Source: JAGQVA01 sp033764335
GTDB taxonomy: Bacteria; Bacteroidota; Bacteroidia; J057
NCBI GenBank assembly: GCA_033764335.1
Contig: JANRJC010000051.1
Location: 62,001-126,000, forward strand
DNA length: 64,000 bases
Reading direction: 5' to 3'
Shown here in pieces: positions 34,587 to 44,341 of this stretch. A program made the position numbers and the translations under genes. The notes beneath the pieces are model-generated. The model made no database searches. It was not told the DNA's origin and saw only the letters and a program-made list of their open reading frames with translations. Numbering within the stretch: position 1 is the stretch's first letter; every line of letters begins with the position of its first letter.

Positions 34587-37237
34587 ACCCGATAAATCCA
34601 CCCAGATGGGCGAAGAGGTTCCTCCTCTGGTTTTGCCGCGAAGACCTGGCAGAGGCCGTACTGGGAGATCTGGAGGAATTGTACGTCAGAAGGTATCACC
34701 TTTATGGAAAAAGAAAAGCCGACTGGCTCTTTGTCTGGAATGTCATTTTGTTTTTTCAACCCTTTGCTTTCAAAAAAAGATCATCAACCCCTTCAATACA
34801 AATTGTTATGTTTCAGCACTATTTTAAAGTTGCCTGGAGAAACCTCAACCGGCAGGTTATGTACTCTTCGATAAAAATCGGAGGCCTTTCCATTGGCATT
34901 GCCATTTGTTTGCTGATAGCCTTATATGTCCGCAGTGAAATGGGCGTGGATCGGCAATTCCGAAAAGAGGCAAACCTATATCGGGTACTGAATGCAACCC
35001 GCAATCCCGCAGATAATTGGTCACGGGGTTCCACTTTACCCGCTCCGGCAGCAGGGGTATTTAAGGAACGTTATCCCGAAATCGAAAAAGCCGGGCGACT
35101 GATTTCTTTTGATGGCTGGTTTGATGCAGGGACAAATTTATTCCGCCCGGCAGATCAGACTTCCAATATATTCGAAGAGCGGTTTGCTTATGCCGATCCG
35201 GAATTAATTGAAATGCTGGAAATCCCGATGGTTTATGGGGATCGTACAAAGGCTCTGGCTGAGCCGTATTCGATCCTTATTTCCCAAAGTAAGGCAAACA
35301 AATATTTCCCCGGAGAAAATCCCGTTGGGAAGGAAATCATCCTCAATGATGACAAATCCAAAACCTATGTCGTTGGCGGGGTTATGGAAGATCTGAAAAA
35401 CTCTCATTTGAGGGATTTTGACTTTTTCCTTACGCTCAAAGGGGTAGAATTCTGGGAAGGCGAACAATCCGACTGGTGCTGCTGGAATTATAGTCCCTAT
35501 ATTCAATTACAACCGGGCGCAGATCCGGACGCGCTGGAAGAAAAAATGCTTAAAGCTCACGATGAGTTTGTGGTTCAAAGGATGCGGCGAAATGGGGATC
35601 AGCGAGCGGATAGCATCAGCAAATACGGATGGTTTGATCTTCAGGCGGTAAGTGATATATATTTGGAGTCTTCGGATGTCAGTGATTTTTTAAAAGTGGG
35701 AGACAAACGAATCGCCGGGATGTTTTCAGTCATTGGGGTATTTATTTTACTACTTGCCTGTATCAATTTTATCAATCTCTCGACCGCCAAATCCGCCAAC
35801 CGGGCAAGGGAAGTGGGTTTGCGCAAAGTCATCGGTTCTCAGCGAAGCGGGCTGGTTCAGCAGTTTCTGAGCGAATCCCTGATGTTCTGCGGCATTTCCG
35901 TTTTGCTGGGTGTAATCCTTGCCCGGCTTGCTGTACCGCTGTTTAATCGGATTGCAGGAAGAGATCTGGAATTTCCTGCTCAGGAATGGTGGTTTATTCC
36001 CGGTTTAATCCTCCTTACCTTAGTTATCGGACTAATTGCAGGCCTATATCCGTCTTTTTATCTCTCTGCTTTTCAACCGATTGAGGTACTGAAGGGTAAT
36101 CTTAGCAGGGGCAGCCGCAATTCCTATTTAAGGGGCGGCCTGGTCGTATTTCAGTTTACGACCTCTATCGTTCTGATTGTCGGGGCTTTTATCGTCTATG
36201 AGCAGATGCAGTTTATCCTCAATAAAAAACTGGGGTTCAACAAAGATCAGGTTATCCTTGTCCACGGCACAAATACCCTCGACAAACAATTGCCGGCATT
36301 TAAAACCGAAATCCTCCGCTTACCGAATGTGCTGTATGCCGCAGCCAGTAATTCCCTGCCGGTAACGGGTACCCAGCGGAACGGGAATATGTGGTGGAAA
36401 GACGGTAGGAATAAAACAGACGAAGGCGTCGGCGGACAGATATGGTGGACCGATCCTGATTATTTTGACGCGATGGGCATGAAAATCGTGGATGGAAGAC
36501 CTTTTTCACTGGACAGAGCCTCTGATACTACGGGCGTAGTGATAAACCAGAAAATGGCAAAATCGCTGGGCCTTGAAAACCCGGTAGGTGAAAAGATAAT
36601 GAACTGGCAAACCTGGACGGTTGTGGGGGTAGTGGAAGATTTTCACTTTGATGTGATGAAGGAAGAGATTGCCCCTTTGGTGATGGTTCGCGGGGAATAT
36701 GGAGATATCATCAGTATAAAAGTCAACCCTCAGGATATGGACGTTACCCTGGCTTCCATCAAAAAAGTATGGGATGAATTTAAACCCAGCCAGCCTTTCC
36801 GATATACTTTTCTGGATGACAGTTATGCCCGGATGTATGATGAGGTAAAAAGAACCGGCAACCTGTTTACTGTTTTCGCAGCACTGGCGATTCTGGTGGC
36901 GTGTCTGGGTTTGTTTGCCTTGTCTGCCTTTATGGTGGAACAAAGAGGAAAGGAAATCAGTATCCGGAAAGTTCTGGGGGCAGATTTGGGGTCCATTTTC
37001 GGCCTGCTTACCTGGGATTTCCTCAAACTGGTACTGGTAGCATTCCTTATTGCTACCCCGGTCGGATGGTATATGATGGGTAAATGGCTGGAAGACTACG
37101 CCTACCGGGTGGAAATCACCTGGGAAGTGTTTGCAATCGCCGGAGTTTTTGCTTTGTTGATCGCATTATTCACGATCAGTTCTGAATCCGTAAAAGCTGC
37201 TTTGGCTGATCCCGCAAAAAGACTGCGATCCGAGTAA
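34583..37237 (+). CDS. FtsX/MacB-type ABC permease with PadR-linked prefix domain
   Basis: An 884-residue inner-membrane protein. Residues 1-~70 form the short permease prefix domain (WFCREDLAEAVLGDLEELY) that occurs in permeases next to PadR genes. A first membrane helix (~95-115, GGLSIGIAICLLIALYV) is followed by a MacB-like periplasmic domain, three helices (ANRAREVGLRKVIGSQR lies after the first), a second periplasmic domain and three more helices, with KEISIRKVLGADLGSI at the second FtsX repeat. No ATPase gene is next to it. It may be a mechanotransmission protein for export or drug resistance. Start overlaps the padR stop; AAGGAGG precedes it. Confidence 0.88.
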   Translation: MNPINPPRWAKRFLLWFCREDLAEAVLGDLEELYVRRYHLYGKRKADWLFVWNVILFFQPFAFKKRSSTPSIQIVMFQHYFKVAWRNLNRQVMYSSIKIGGLSIGIAICLLIALYVRSEMGVDRQFRKEANLYRVLNATRNPADNWSRGSTLPAPAAGVFKERYPEIEKAGRLISFDGWFDAGTNLFRPADQTSNIFEERFAYADPELIEMLEIPMVYGDRTKALAEPYSILISQSKANKYFPGENPVGKEIILNDDKSKTYVVGGVMEDLKNSHLRDFDFFLTLKGVEFWEGEQSDWCCWNYSPYIQLQPGADPDALEEKMLKAHDEFVVQRMRRNGDQRADSISKYGWFDLQAVSDIYLESSDVSDFLKVGDKRIAGMFSVIGVFILLLACINFINLSTAKSANRAREVGLRKVIGSQRSGLVQQFLSESLMFCGISVLLGVILARLAVPLFNRIAGRDLEFPAQEWWFIPGLILLTLVIGLIAGLYPSFYLSAFQPIEVLKGNLSRGSRNSYLRGGLVVFQFTTSIVLIVGAFIVYEQMQFILNKKLGFNKDQVILVHGTNTLDKQLPAFKTEILRLPNVLYAAASNSLPVTGTQRNGNMWWKDGRNKTDEGVGGQIWWTDPDYFDAMGMKIVDGRPFSLDRASDTTGVVINQKMAKSLGLENPVGEKIMNWQTWTVVGVVEDFHFDVMKEEIAPLVMVRGEYGDIISIKVNPQDMDVTLASIKKVWDEFKPSQPFRYTFLDDSYARMYDEVKRTGNLFTVFAALAILVACLGLFALSAFMVEQRGKEISIRKVLGADLGSIFGLLTWDFLKLVLVAFLIATPVGWYMMGKWLEDYAYRVEITWEVFAIAGVFALLIALFTISSESVKAALADPAKRLRSE

Positions 37238-37341
37238 GCCGGGAGAAGAAAGGGTAAACATGCTGAATGATTTTTCTGTGAGGAAACGCTATATTCAGCC
37301 CATCATTATTGATCGGACCTTTTCTAAAACTCACAATTGTT

Positions 37342-39513
37342 ATGTATTCAAAACTACTACTGGTGCTGACTCTTGGGATAGGGTTAAGCTGTAATCAGAG
37401 TGAATGGGAAAAGTCAGCCATGAACTCCGGAACCGGAAAAGATTACCCCGCCTACGGCGGCAACAAAGCCAATAACCGCTATTCTCCTTTAACTCAGATT
37501 ACGGCAGCCAATGTGCATGATTTGCAGGTCGCCTGGACCTATTTTGCCAAAGATACTACTCGTGCCGCTTCCCGCCTGCGCGAAATACAGTGTCAACCCA
37601 TTGTTGTTGACGGGGTGCTTTATGGCACTACCGCCGAACTCAACCTTTTTGCGCTGAATGCAGCTACGGGGGCGGAATTGTGGAAATTTGAACCGCCACA
37701 GGAAGGTTTGCGGCTTCATAGCAACCGGGGGGTTATGTATTGGGCGGAAGGGGAAAATAAACGCATTTTTTACACAGCAGGATCACACCTCTACGCAATA
37801 GATGCGGCTACGGGCACAGTTATTTCTTCTTTTGGGGAGGCGGGACGAGTGGATCTGCACGAGGGACTTGGGCAAGGGCTTAACCACGAGGTAAACAACC
37901 TCACGGTTATCGCCACCAGTCCGGGGGTGATTTGTGGCAATACGCTGGTGATGGGTTCTACGGTTTCGGAGAGTGGCGATGCTGCGCCGGGGCATATCAG
38001 AGGATTTGATGTGGTGTCGGGAAAGCTGAAATGGGTTTTTCACACGATCCCGCAGCCGGGAGAACCGGGATACGAGACATGGCCCAAAGACGCGTATCAG
38101 AAAATCGGCGGCGCTAACTGTTGGGGCGGTATGTCCGCCGATGAAAAACGCGGGGTAGTGTACTTCGGTACAGGTTCGCCTTCCTCTGATTTTTTTGGCG
38201 GTGACCGCGAAGGGCAGAATCTATACGCCAACTGCATTCTCGCCCTTGATGCCGAAACCGGTAAATTGAAGTGGCATTTTCAGGCGATTCACCACGACCT
38301 TTGGGACCGCGATTTTCCCATTCCTCCCAACCTAGCTACGATTACACAAAAAGGAAAAAAGATAGATGTAGTGGTACAGGTTGGTAAAGATGGGTTCGTT
38401 TATGTATTGGAAAGGGATAGCGGAAAATCCGTTTTCCCCATCGAAGAAAAAGAAGTGCCTATCACGGGTCTGCCCACCGAAAAACCTTACCCGACCCAGC
38501 CACACGTGCTAAAACCTGCACCCCTTTCTCCGCAGATTATGACCGAAGATGATCTTACCAATATTTCACCGGAGGCAAACGAATTTGTGAAAAAACGCTT
38601 CCGCGAGTTTCCTCAGATGCAAAGCCGTTTTCAGCCGCCGACGGAAGAGGGAACCCTTCTTTTTGGTTATAGTGGCGGTGCAGAATGGGGCGGAAATGCG
38701 ATCTCTCCCGACGGTATTTTGTATCAGAATGTCAATCATGCTCCCTGGGAACTAAGGATGATGAGCAGAAAAACACTGGAAAAAAACAATGCATCCCTTT
38801 CTCCCGGAAATATGCTTTACAACCGCAACTGTGCTGCCTGTCACGGGGAGGACAGAACCGGAAAAAGCACCCTCATCCCCAGCTTGGTGAATATAGGCAA
38901 AACCCGAAAGGCAGAAGAAATTGCGACGCTCATCCAGACCGGAAACGGGAGAATGCCTGCTTTCCCCAATTTGTCGGAAGACAACCGAAAGGCAATCGCG
39001 GATTTTTTGCTCAATCGGGAAAACTTTCAACCCCATGAAATACTGGCGGAGAACGAAGATCAGGTAGCTGAATTTCCCTACCTTCCCGGATACGTCATAA
39101 AATATTGGGATCGTTTTGTAGATCTCAATGGCTACAATGCCAATAAACCCCCGTGGGGAACACTCAATGCCATTGACCTGAATACGGGCGATTATTTGTG
39201 GACCGTTCCCCTGGGCGAATATCCCGAACTTACGGAAAAAGGCATACCCGTTACAGGTACAGACACGTATGGCGGCCCGGTTGTAACGGGCAGTGAGCTT
39301 ATTTTTATCGCCAGCACAAAAGATGAAAAAATAAGAGCCTTTGACACCCAGACGGGAAAAGTCGTCTGGGAATATCAATTACCGGCGGGCGGTTTTGCCA
39401 CGCCGATTACCTATGAGGTGGATGGCCGTCAGTACATTGTCATCGCCGCAGGAGGAGGGCGAGGGACTAAGCCCGGCGGCTGGTATGTTGCTTTTGCGTT
39501 GAACTATGAATAA
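37342..39513 (+). CDS. PQQ-dependent dehydrogenase with internal cytochrome c domain, lipoprotein
   Basis: From ATG 37342 (723 residues) a lipoprotein signal ends in GLSC. The rest is an eight-bladed PQQ propeller related to membrane glucose dehydrogenase: YGGNKANNRYSPLTQIT, TGAELWKFEP, WGGMSADEKRGVVYFGTGSP, HHDLWDRDFP and, near the end, GGPVVTGSELIFIASTKD. A cytochrome c domain (~490-565) is inserted before the last blades, with heme site C497-A-A-C500-H501 and a likely Met ligand in GRMPAFP. It should oxidise a sugar or alcohol outside the cytoplasm and pass electrons to the respiratory chain. Substrate not determined. Confidence 0.88.
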   Translation: MYSKLLLVLTLGIGLSCNQSEWEKSAMNSGTGKDYPAYGGNKANNRYSPLTQITAANVHDLQVAWTYFAKDTTRAASRLREIQCQPIVVDGVLYGTTAELNLFALNAATGAELWKFEPPQEGLRLHSNRGVMYWAEGENKRIFYTAGSHLYAIDAATGTVISSFGEAGRVDLHEGLGQGLNHEVNNLTVIATSPGVICGNTLVMGSTVSESGDAAPGHIRGFDVVSGKLKWVFHTIPQPGEPGYETWPKDAYQKIGGANCWGGMSADEKRGVVYFGTGSPSSDFFGGDREGQNLYANCILALDAETGKLKWHFQAIHHDLWDRDFPIPPNLATITQKGKKIDVVVQVGKDGFVYVLERDSGKSVFPIEEKEVPITGLPTEKPYPTQPHVLKPAPLSPQIMTEDDLTNISPEANEFVKKRFREFPQMQSRFQPPTEEGTLLFGYSGGAEWGGNAISPDGILYQNVNHAPWELRMMSRKTLEKNNASLSPGNMLYNRNCAACHGEDRTGKSTLIPSLVNIGKTRKAEEIATLIQTGNGRMPAFPNLSEDNRKAIADFLLNRENFQPHEILAENEDQVAEFPYLPGYVIKYWDRFVDLNGYNANKPPWGTLNAIDLNTGDYLWTVPLGEYPELTEKGIPVTGTDTYGGPVVTGSELIFIASTKDEKIRAFDTQTGKVVWEYQLPAGGFATPITYEVDGRQYIVIAAGGGRGTKPGGWYVAFALNYE

Positions 39514-39515
39514 GA

Positions 39516-40322
39516 TCAGGTTTTTTCACTGCGAAGTTCCTGAATTTTTTCAGTGCTTAACCCGGTTGCCTGAACAATAAAAGTATTATCGGAACCTAAG
39601 ACAATCAGATTCTTTGCAATTTCGATTTTTTCGGCAATTCGCTCTTTGGTAAGAACAATTTTTGCCGCCTCTTTATTTTTTGCATTTGTCCTTTCAGCAG
39701 GAGTCAGATTCTCAAAACTGATCAGTTCCATTGCTTTTCGAATGCCTTCATTTTCAGTATTCAAGACAGGCCTTTGCGGGTTGTGAATGGATTGATAAAT
39801 CAAATCGAGCCAGTCCCTCATTTGTTTGGGAGTATCAGGTTCTGGATGATTGGGATTCAGGCATACAAATTGATGCCCATACAGGTCTCGAACTTCCCCT
39901 TTCAACGATTGGGGATTAAGTTTTAGAAGCAATACTTCGTCCAGAATGGGCTTCCCATTCTTTTCGTTGATGGTATAAGGTGCTGTCAAAACGACAATGA
40001 CATACACTGTCTGATCAATATTATACTCCCTCGCACTTTTCTGCTGCTCGGCAATAAGCATCAGGAAGTAGTGAAGAAATCGGTCAAAGTGATGGTCGTA
40101 CTCTACCCTTTGAATTTCAATAACTACTCTTTTATCTATGCTTTCAGCAAAAATATCAAGTTCGAAATCCACATAACCGATTTTAGGATCAAATTTTTTT
40201 TCCGTTTCAATTTTCTCCACTTCAATCTCGATACCCAGAATATCCCGCACAAAAGCTTTAAAGACTGTCTTATTAGTGAAGGCTTTCTTAAATATCACTT
40301 CATTGTCCAGATTTCCCAGCAT
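39516..40322 (-). CDS. Rpn-like PD-(D/E)XK nuclease family protein
   Basis: This 268-residue protein belongs to the Rpn/YhgA-like group of PD-(D/E)XK nucleases. FKKAFTNKTVFKAFVRDIL opens the protein, and the nuclease core shows the acidic residue in DFELDIFAES followed by VVIEIQR, the E-x-Q form of the active site. The C-terminal part is helical (AERTNAKNKEAAKIVLTKERIAEKIEIAKNLI) and is typical of this family, known for recombination-promoting DNA cleavage and for fast-evolving paralogues. No transposon ends are visible around it. Confidence 0.8.
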   Translation of the reverse strand: MLGNLDNEVIFKKAFTNKTVFKAFVRDILGIEIEVEKIETEKKFDPKIGYVDFELDIFAESIDKRVVIEIQRVEYDHHFDRFLHYFLMLIAEQQKSAREYNIDQTVYVIVVLTAPYTINEKNGKPILDEVLLLKLNPQSLKGEVRDLYGHQFVCLNPNHPEPDTPKQMRDWLDLIYQSIHNPQRPVLNTENEGIRKAMELISFENLTPAERTNAKNKEAAKIVLTKERIAEKIEIAKNLIVLGSDNTFIVQATGLSTEKIQELRSEKT

Positions 40323-40369
40323 ACATATCCTTGTTTATCACTTTTACAAAGATACTAAACGCTGACGTC

Positions 40370-41485
40370 TTACTGAACGATTTTCGTTTGTTTATTTTTG
40401 CTGACATCCACGTCCGCCACCGGTTTCCCCCTCCACCAGGTGGCGAGGATCGAGCCGGATATATTCATAAATGGCCCAAATACTGCGGGAGCAAGGCCCA
40501 TCGTGGCGATTTTACCCATCTCCAGGGCAATGCCGGAGGCGAGACCGCCGTTTTGCATCCCTACTTCAATGGCAATGGTGCGGCAGGATTGTTCGTCCAT
40601 TTTTGCCAGCCTTCCTCCCCAATAACCCAGAAAATAACCAAAGGTATTGTGAACAATCACTAGCAAAATCAGCGTAAGACCAATGCTCAGAAGCGATTCC
40701 CGACCTAAAGCGGTAATAATCGTAATTACGGCTCCGATTCCCGCCATGGAGGCTATCGGAAGGCTTTTATCCAGCCATTTAAATTTGCCGTGGAAAAAAT
40801 GGTTGAAAACAAGCCCCGCAATCGTAGGGATAAAAACAATTTTCATAATGTCTATAAGCATCGCCCAAAAGCTTACCTCCACCAATTGATCCGCGAGGAT
40901 TTTCATCAGAAAAGGAGTCATCACAGGGGCCACAAGGGTAGCCAGCATGGTGATCGTTACCGACAAAGGCAGGTTTCCTCCGGCGATATAGTTCATCACA
41001 TTGGAGGCCAGTCCGCTGGGCGCACATCCTATCAAAATAATGCCTGCGGCGATCTCCGGCGGAAAACCCGAAATCATCGCCAGCGCATAGCCCAGAAATG
41101 GCATGATGGTAAACTGACACAAAAGCCCCACAACTACACCCTTGGGCATTTGAATCACTCCCATAAAGTCTTTAAAACTCATGCTTGTGCCCATCCCAAA
41201 CATGATCACCATCAGAATCGGCACAATCAATGTTTTGAACTGAAAGTCTCCAGCGCTGATAAAGGGTGCGGGGTAAAACATCGCCGCCGACACTGCCGTG
41301 AATATAACCATGGTAAAAGAGTATCCTTTAAGCCGTTCCTCCCGGTTCATGCCAATGGCCAGACAGAGAAACATAAGGATAATAAATGGCCCCGAAGCGG
41401 GTAAGCCCGCCATGAACCCCGCCACAAGGGCAATCAACAGGCAGAGTGCTGCCGCGAGGAAAAAAGTAGTAGATAGTTTTTTCAT
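40370..41485 (-). CDS. Bile acid:sodium symporter (BASS) family transporter
   Basis: A 371-residue membrane protein with about ten hydrophobic helices. The sodium-site crossover motifs of the BASS family are visible: IILIGCAPSGLASNVMNYIAGGN in the first repeat and TIAIEVGMQNGGLASGIAL in the second. Family members move organic anions such as pyruvate, pantothenate or sulfated compounds with Na+. It lies 84 bp after a secreted phosphodiesterase gene and may be transcribed with it. Confidence 0.9.
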   Translation of the reverse strand: MKKLSTTFFLAAALCLLIALVAGFMAGLPASGPFIILMFLCLAIGMNREERLKGYSFTMVIFTAVSAAMFYPAPFISAGDFQFKTLIVPILMVIMFGMGTSMSFKDFMGVIQMPKGVVVGLLCQFTIMPFLGYALAMISGFPPEIAAGIILIGCAPSGLASNVMNYIAGGNLPLSVTITMLATLVAPVMTPFLMKILADQLVEVSFWAMLIDIMKIVFIPTIAGLVFNHFFHGKFKWLDKSLPIASMAGIGAVITIITALGRESLLSIGLTLILLVIVHNTFGYFLGYWGGRLAKMDEQSCRTIAIEVGMQNGGLASGIALEMGKIATMGLAPAVFGPFMNISGSILATWWRGKPVADVDVSKNKQTKIVQ

Positions 41486-41569
41486 TTAAGGAAAAGGATT
41501 AACCGGTGAAACAATCAATTCTCGGTGGAATATAGAGAAGATTTTTTCAACGGCCAACCTGTACCTTCG

Positions 41570-42826
41570 TCATTTTGGAGTAGCAAACCTTATCCAGCGA
41601 TTTCCGGTGTTGAGGGGAGCCTGTAAAACGATCTTCATAATGCCCGACTGTCGGTAGTTTTGAAGTTGTTCTTCCGTAAGATGTACCGTCGTAGTTCCTG
41701 CTTTTACCGGGACAGTGGAGGCGGTTGTATATTCATCTTTTCCGCCGGTAGCGAAGTGATTGGTGAAGGTTAGCAAAATTTTCATTTCCCCGTTTTCATT
41801 TACGGGTTTCCAGTTGATCTTCAATTCGCTTTCTTCCAGCAACACTTCCGGATGATAAAAGGAAATGTCTCCTGCAAAAGCAATTCCGTCCATTTCATAA
41901 GCCACTGCCTCGGGGGTTTTTATGTCGAGATGTCTTAACAGCGTCGCACCAATGTCCACGATGCCGGGTTCCTGCTCCGAAAAACTTTTGTTCAGCGTGC
42001 GTGCATTGGTGGAAATCCAGGTTTTTCGCTCCCGCAGGCTCTGCCCGCCATGATCCTGCCCGGTAAGAGAATCTCTCCCATGATCGGTAGTAACGACGAT
42101 GAGCCAGTCTTCGCCCCTATTTTGCCTTTTTTTGACGGCATCCCAGATTTTTTTCACTTGGGCATCGGCGGTTTGGACGGAATTGTAAAACTGCTCACTA
42201 TCGCCATAGCGGTGGCCCATGTCGTCGGTATATTCGAGGTAAACCCATGAGAGGTCAGGGCCGTGGGTTTCGATATATTTTCCGGCTTCGTCGGACACAT
42301 GTTCGTCTATTTCGAGGATATACCGGGCCAAGCTGTCGTGAGGAAAACTCACGGTATCCTTTTCAAATCCGTCAAAGGCGTAGTCTATCCGAAAGGTTCC
42401 TCCTGAGGTTTTGCCTTCTCCGATAAGCTCGGTGCGGTTGTCGAGCCAGGTGGAAAATACAGCGGTGGTAAGTGCCGGATTGGCAGTCTCCGCAGCACGG
42501 AATACATTCCAATAATGGTAGTTGGGGGAGAGGTTATCATTTCCCCAGACATTGTGTTTATTGGCCCAGGTAGCGGTAATCAGGCTCATGTATCCGGGGG
42601 CGGAAATGGTGGGCGTTTCGTTGTATTGGCCCGTTTCTCCTCCCACATAAGCGCGGGTATATCCTCCCGCTTGGGAAATGGCGTCCAGTGCAGGCGTATT
42701 TATTTTTTCCAGCACATCGGCAGGAATTCCGTCGAGGATGATAAATACCGCTTTGGGAGGGGCGGGTTTTTCGCAACCCATTATCCCTAAAGTTAGCAGA
42801 AGTAGCAAAAAATAAAACTCTTTCAT
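41570..42826 (-). CDS. Alkaline phosphatase superfamily lipoprotein (nucleotide pyrophosphatase/phosphodiesterase-like)
   Basis: The N-terminus is a lipoprotein signal with lipobox IMGC (C18). The following 400 residues show metal-binding features of the NPP/alkaline phosphatase fold: FIILDGIPADVL, nucleophile region NETPTISAPGYMSLIT, EYTDDMGHRYG, and VTTDHGRDSLTGQDHGG. It should hydrolyse phosphodiester or phosphomonoester bonds at the cell surface or periplasm. It lies downstream of the SusC/SusD genes in the same direction, with a 90-bp gap holding an imperfect inverted repeat. Confidence 0.85.
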   Translation of the reverse strand: MKEFYFLLLLLTLGIMGCEKPAPPKAVFIILDGIPADVLEKINTPALDAISQAGGYTRAYVGGETGQYNETPTISAPGYMSLITATWANKHNVWGNDNLSPNYHYWNVFRAAETANPALTTAVFSTWLDNRTELIGEGKTSGGTFRIDYAFDGFEKDTVSFPHDSLARYILEIDEHVSDEAGKYIETHGPDLSWVYLEYTDDMGHRYGDSEQFYNSVQTADAQVKKIWDAVKKRQNRGEDWLIVVTTDHGRDSLTGQDHGGQSLRERKTWISTNARTLNKSFSEQEPGIVDIGATLLRHLDIKTPEAVAYEMDGIAFAGDISFYHPEVLLEESELKINWKPVNENGEMKILLTFTNHFATGGKDEYTTASTVPVKAGTTTVHLTEEQLQNYRQSGIMKIVLQAPLNTGNRWIRFATPK

Positions 42827-42839
42827 AGATAAATTATTT

Positions 42840-42914
42840 AAAAACCGCAGAGAACTCGGAGAGGCACGGAGGGATGAGTCTCGGTGATTCTCTTCTTCCT
42901 CGGTGGTTTTTTGA
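42840..42914. repeat. Imperfect inverted repeat between the susD-like and phosphatase genes
   Basis: AAAAACCGC-AGAGAA-CTCGG on the left faces CTCGG-TGATTCTCT and CCTCGGTGGTTTTTT on the right. Pairing is interrupted but extends most of the gap. It resembles intergenic CTCGGTG/CTCTG repeats common in Bacteroidota; it could also attenuate transcription between the genes. Confidence 0.4.
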
Positions 42915-42917
42915 TTG

Positions 42918-44330
42918 CTATTTATCCCACCAGACGCGGGAGTTTATGTTGTCGCCGCCGATACGCTGTGAAGCCGCATTGTAGTTAGTTCCGTTGACCG
43001 ATTGCTCCAGACTGGGGTACATTAGCCTTACCGGAATTTTGTTTCCATTGAGGTTGCCGGGGCCGGGCTGTATGAAGGCCGGTTTGCCCGTTCTTTTCCA
43101 ATCAAACCAGGCCTCAACCCCCGTATGATACAACGCCAGCCATTTTTGCTCATAAATGCGATCGGTGTTTCCGGTTTCATACGGAACGGTGGTGGTCAGA
43201 AAATCGGCGGGCATTTCCACATTCCACTGAGTAAAAGAAGCCTGAACGGCAGCCTCATAATAACCTTTGGCATCCCCGGTGATAATACCGGTTTCGGCAG
43301 CTTCGGCCAGGATAAAATTCAGTTCGCTGTAAGTCATAAATATAGCGGTGATTTTGGCGGGGTCGGAAAAATAGGAGGTATCCTTAGTAGCAAAATCGCC
43401 CGGTCGGCCAATATCTCCCAGCACTTGTCCGGGAGCTACCCCCAGGTATTCGAGCGTGCCGTCATCATTTACTTTATATCCCAGCCATTCGTGAATCCGG
43501 GGATCGTTGTTTTGCAATAACAAATCCACCAGATGATGGGTAGGCATGGCGAGGAAATATTCATACTCGCGCCCTCTGCCGGTGGAGTAGGGGGAAAGAT
43601 CGGGAGTAGAACCTGCGTAAAAATAAATCGCCTCATCCGCATGGCCTTCGAATATCGGATTTGCCGACGGATTATCTAAAATTTGCTGAAGGTCTGCCGA
43701 TATGTTGCGGACTTTCAAGGTTCTCATTAAGAGCCTGACACGAAGGGAGTTTGCAAATTTTTTCCACTTCATCATATCACCTCCGTAAAGAATGTCCCCG
43801 GAGATCGTTCCCGAAACATCAATGATCTCATTGGCTTTTTTCAGGTTTGCCAGAATACCCTCGTAAATAGATTGCTGGGTATCGTAAGCAGGAGAAATAA
43901 TTCCTTCTTCTGCCTGATTGGCCTCCGAATAAGGCACATCGCCATAGGCATCCGTAAGAATGCTGAAAGAATAAGCCTCCAGAATTAATGCCACCGCTTC
44001 ATAATTGGGTAAATCGTTTTCCACTCCAAAATCTTTGATGTCGCTGATGTCTTGAAGGTAGTCATAAATTCCCCAGAACCTTCCATCGCTCGTCCAACGG
44101 TAAATATCAATATCGTTGTACTCGTAATGGGCCATATACTGCGCTACGATATCGCCAAAACCATAAGTTCCATAAACCGACATATCGGCGAGGTTAAAAA
44201 TCACTGTGGGCAACAGCAAGTCCCCGGAAACCTCAATGGCTTCATTGGGATTAGTATTGATTTCTTCGAATTGGCCGGTGCAGGCATACGTTCCGAAAGC
44301 CAGAACCAGTATATAGATAATTTTTTTCAT
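42918..44330 (-). CDS. SusD/RagB-family surface lipoprotein
   Basis: The 470-residue lipoprotein (signal ending TYAC, then TGQFEEINTNPNEA) is of the SusD-like group that pairs with SusC receptors. NTNPNEA and the helical TPR-like core (YEAVALILEAYSFSILTDAYGDVPYSEA, WKKFANSLRVRLLMR, LNFILAEAAETG) are characteristic. The protein forms a lid on the SusC barrel and binds the imported ligand. It follows the SusC gene by 11 bp. No glycoside hydrolase or peptidase is next to the pair, so the ligand class is not evident. Confidence 0.92.
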   Translation of the reverse strand: MKKIIYILVLAFGTYACTGQFEEINTNPNEAIEVSGDLLLPTVIFNLADMSVYGTYGFGDIVAQYMAHYEYNDIDIYRWTSDGRFWGIYDYLQDISDIKDFGVENDLPNYEAVALILEAYSFSILTDAYGDVPYSEANQAEEGIISPAYDTQQSIYEGILANLKKANEIIDVSGTISGDILYGGDMMKWKKFANSLRVRLLMRTLKVRNISADLQQILDNPSANPIFEGHADEAIYFYAGSTPDLSPYSTGRGREYEYFLAMPTHHLVDLLLQNNDPRIHEWLGYKVNDDGTLEYLGVAPGQVLGDIGRPGDFATKDTSYFSDPAKITAIFMTYSELNFILAEAAETGIITGDAKGYYEAAVQASFTQWNVEMPADFLTTTVPYETGNTDRIYEQKWLALYHTGVEAWFDWKRTGKPAFIQPGPGNLNGNKIPVRLMYPSLEQSVNGTNYNAASQRIGGDNINSRVWWDK

Positions 44331-44341
44331 TGTTGCTGCAA

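Noticed and set aside
39516..40322. Insertion sequence around the Rpn-like gene
   Set aside because: The protein family is sometimes labelled transposase, but no terminal inverted repeats or target duplication are visible on either side.
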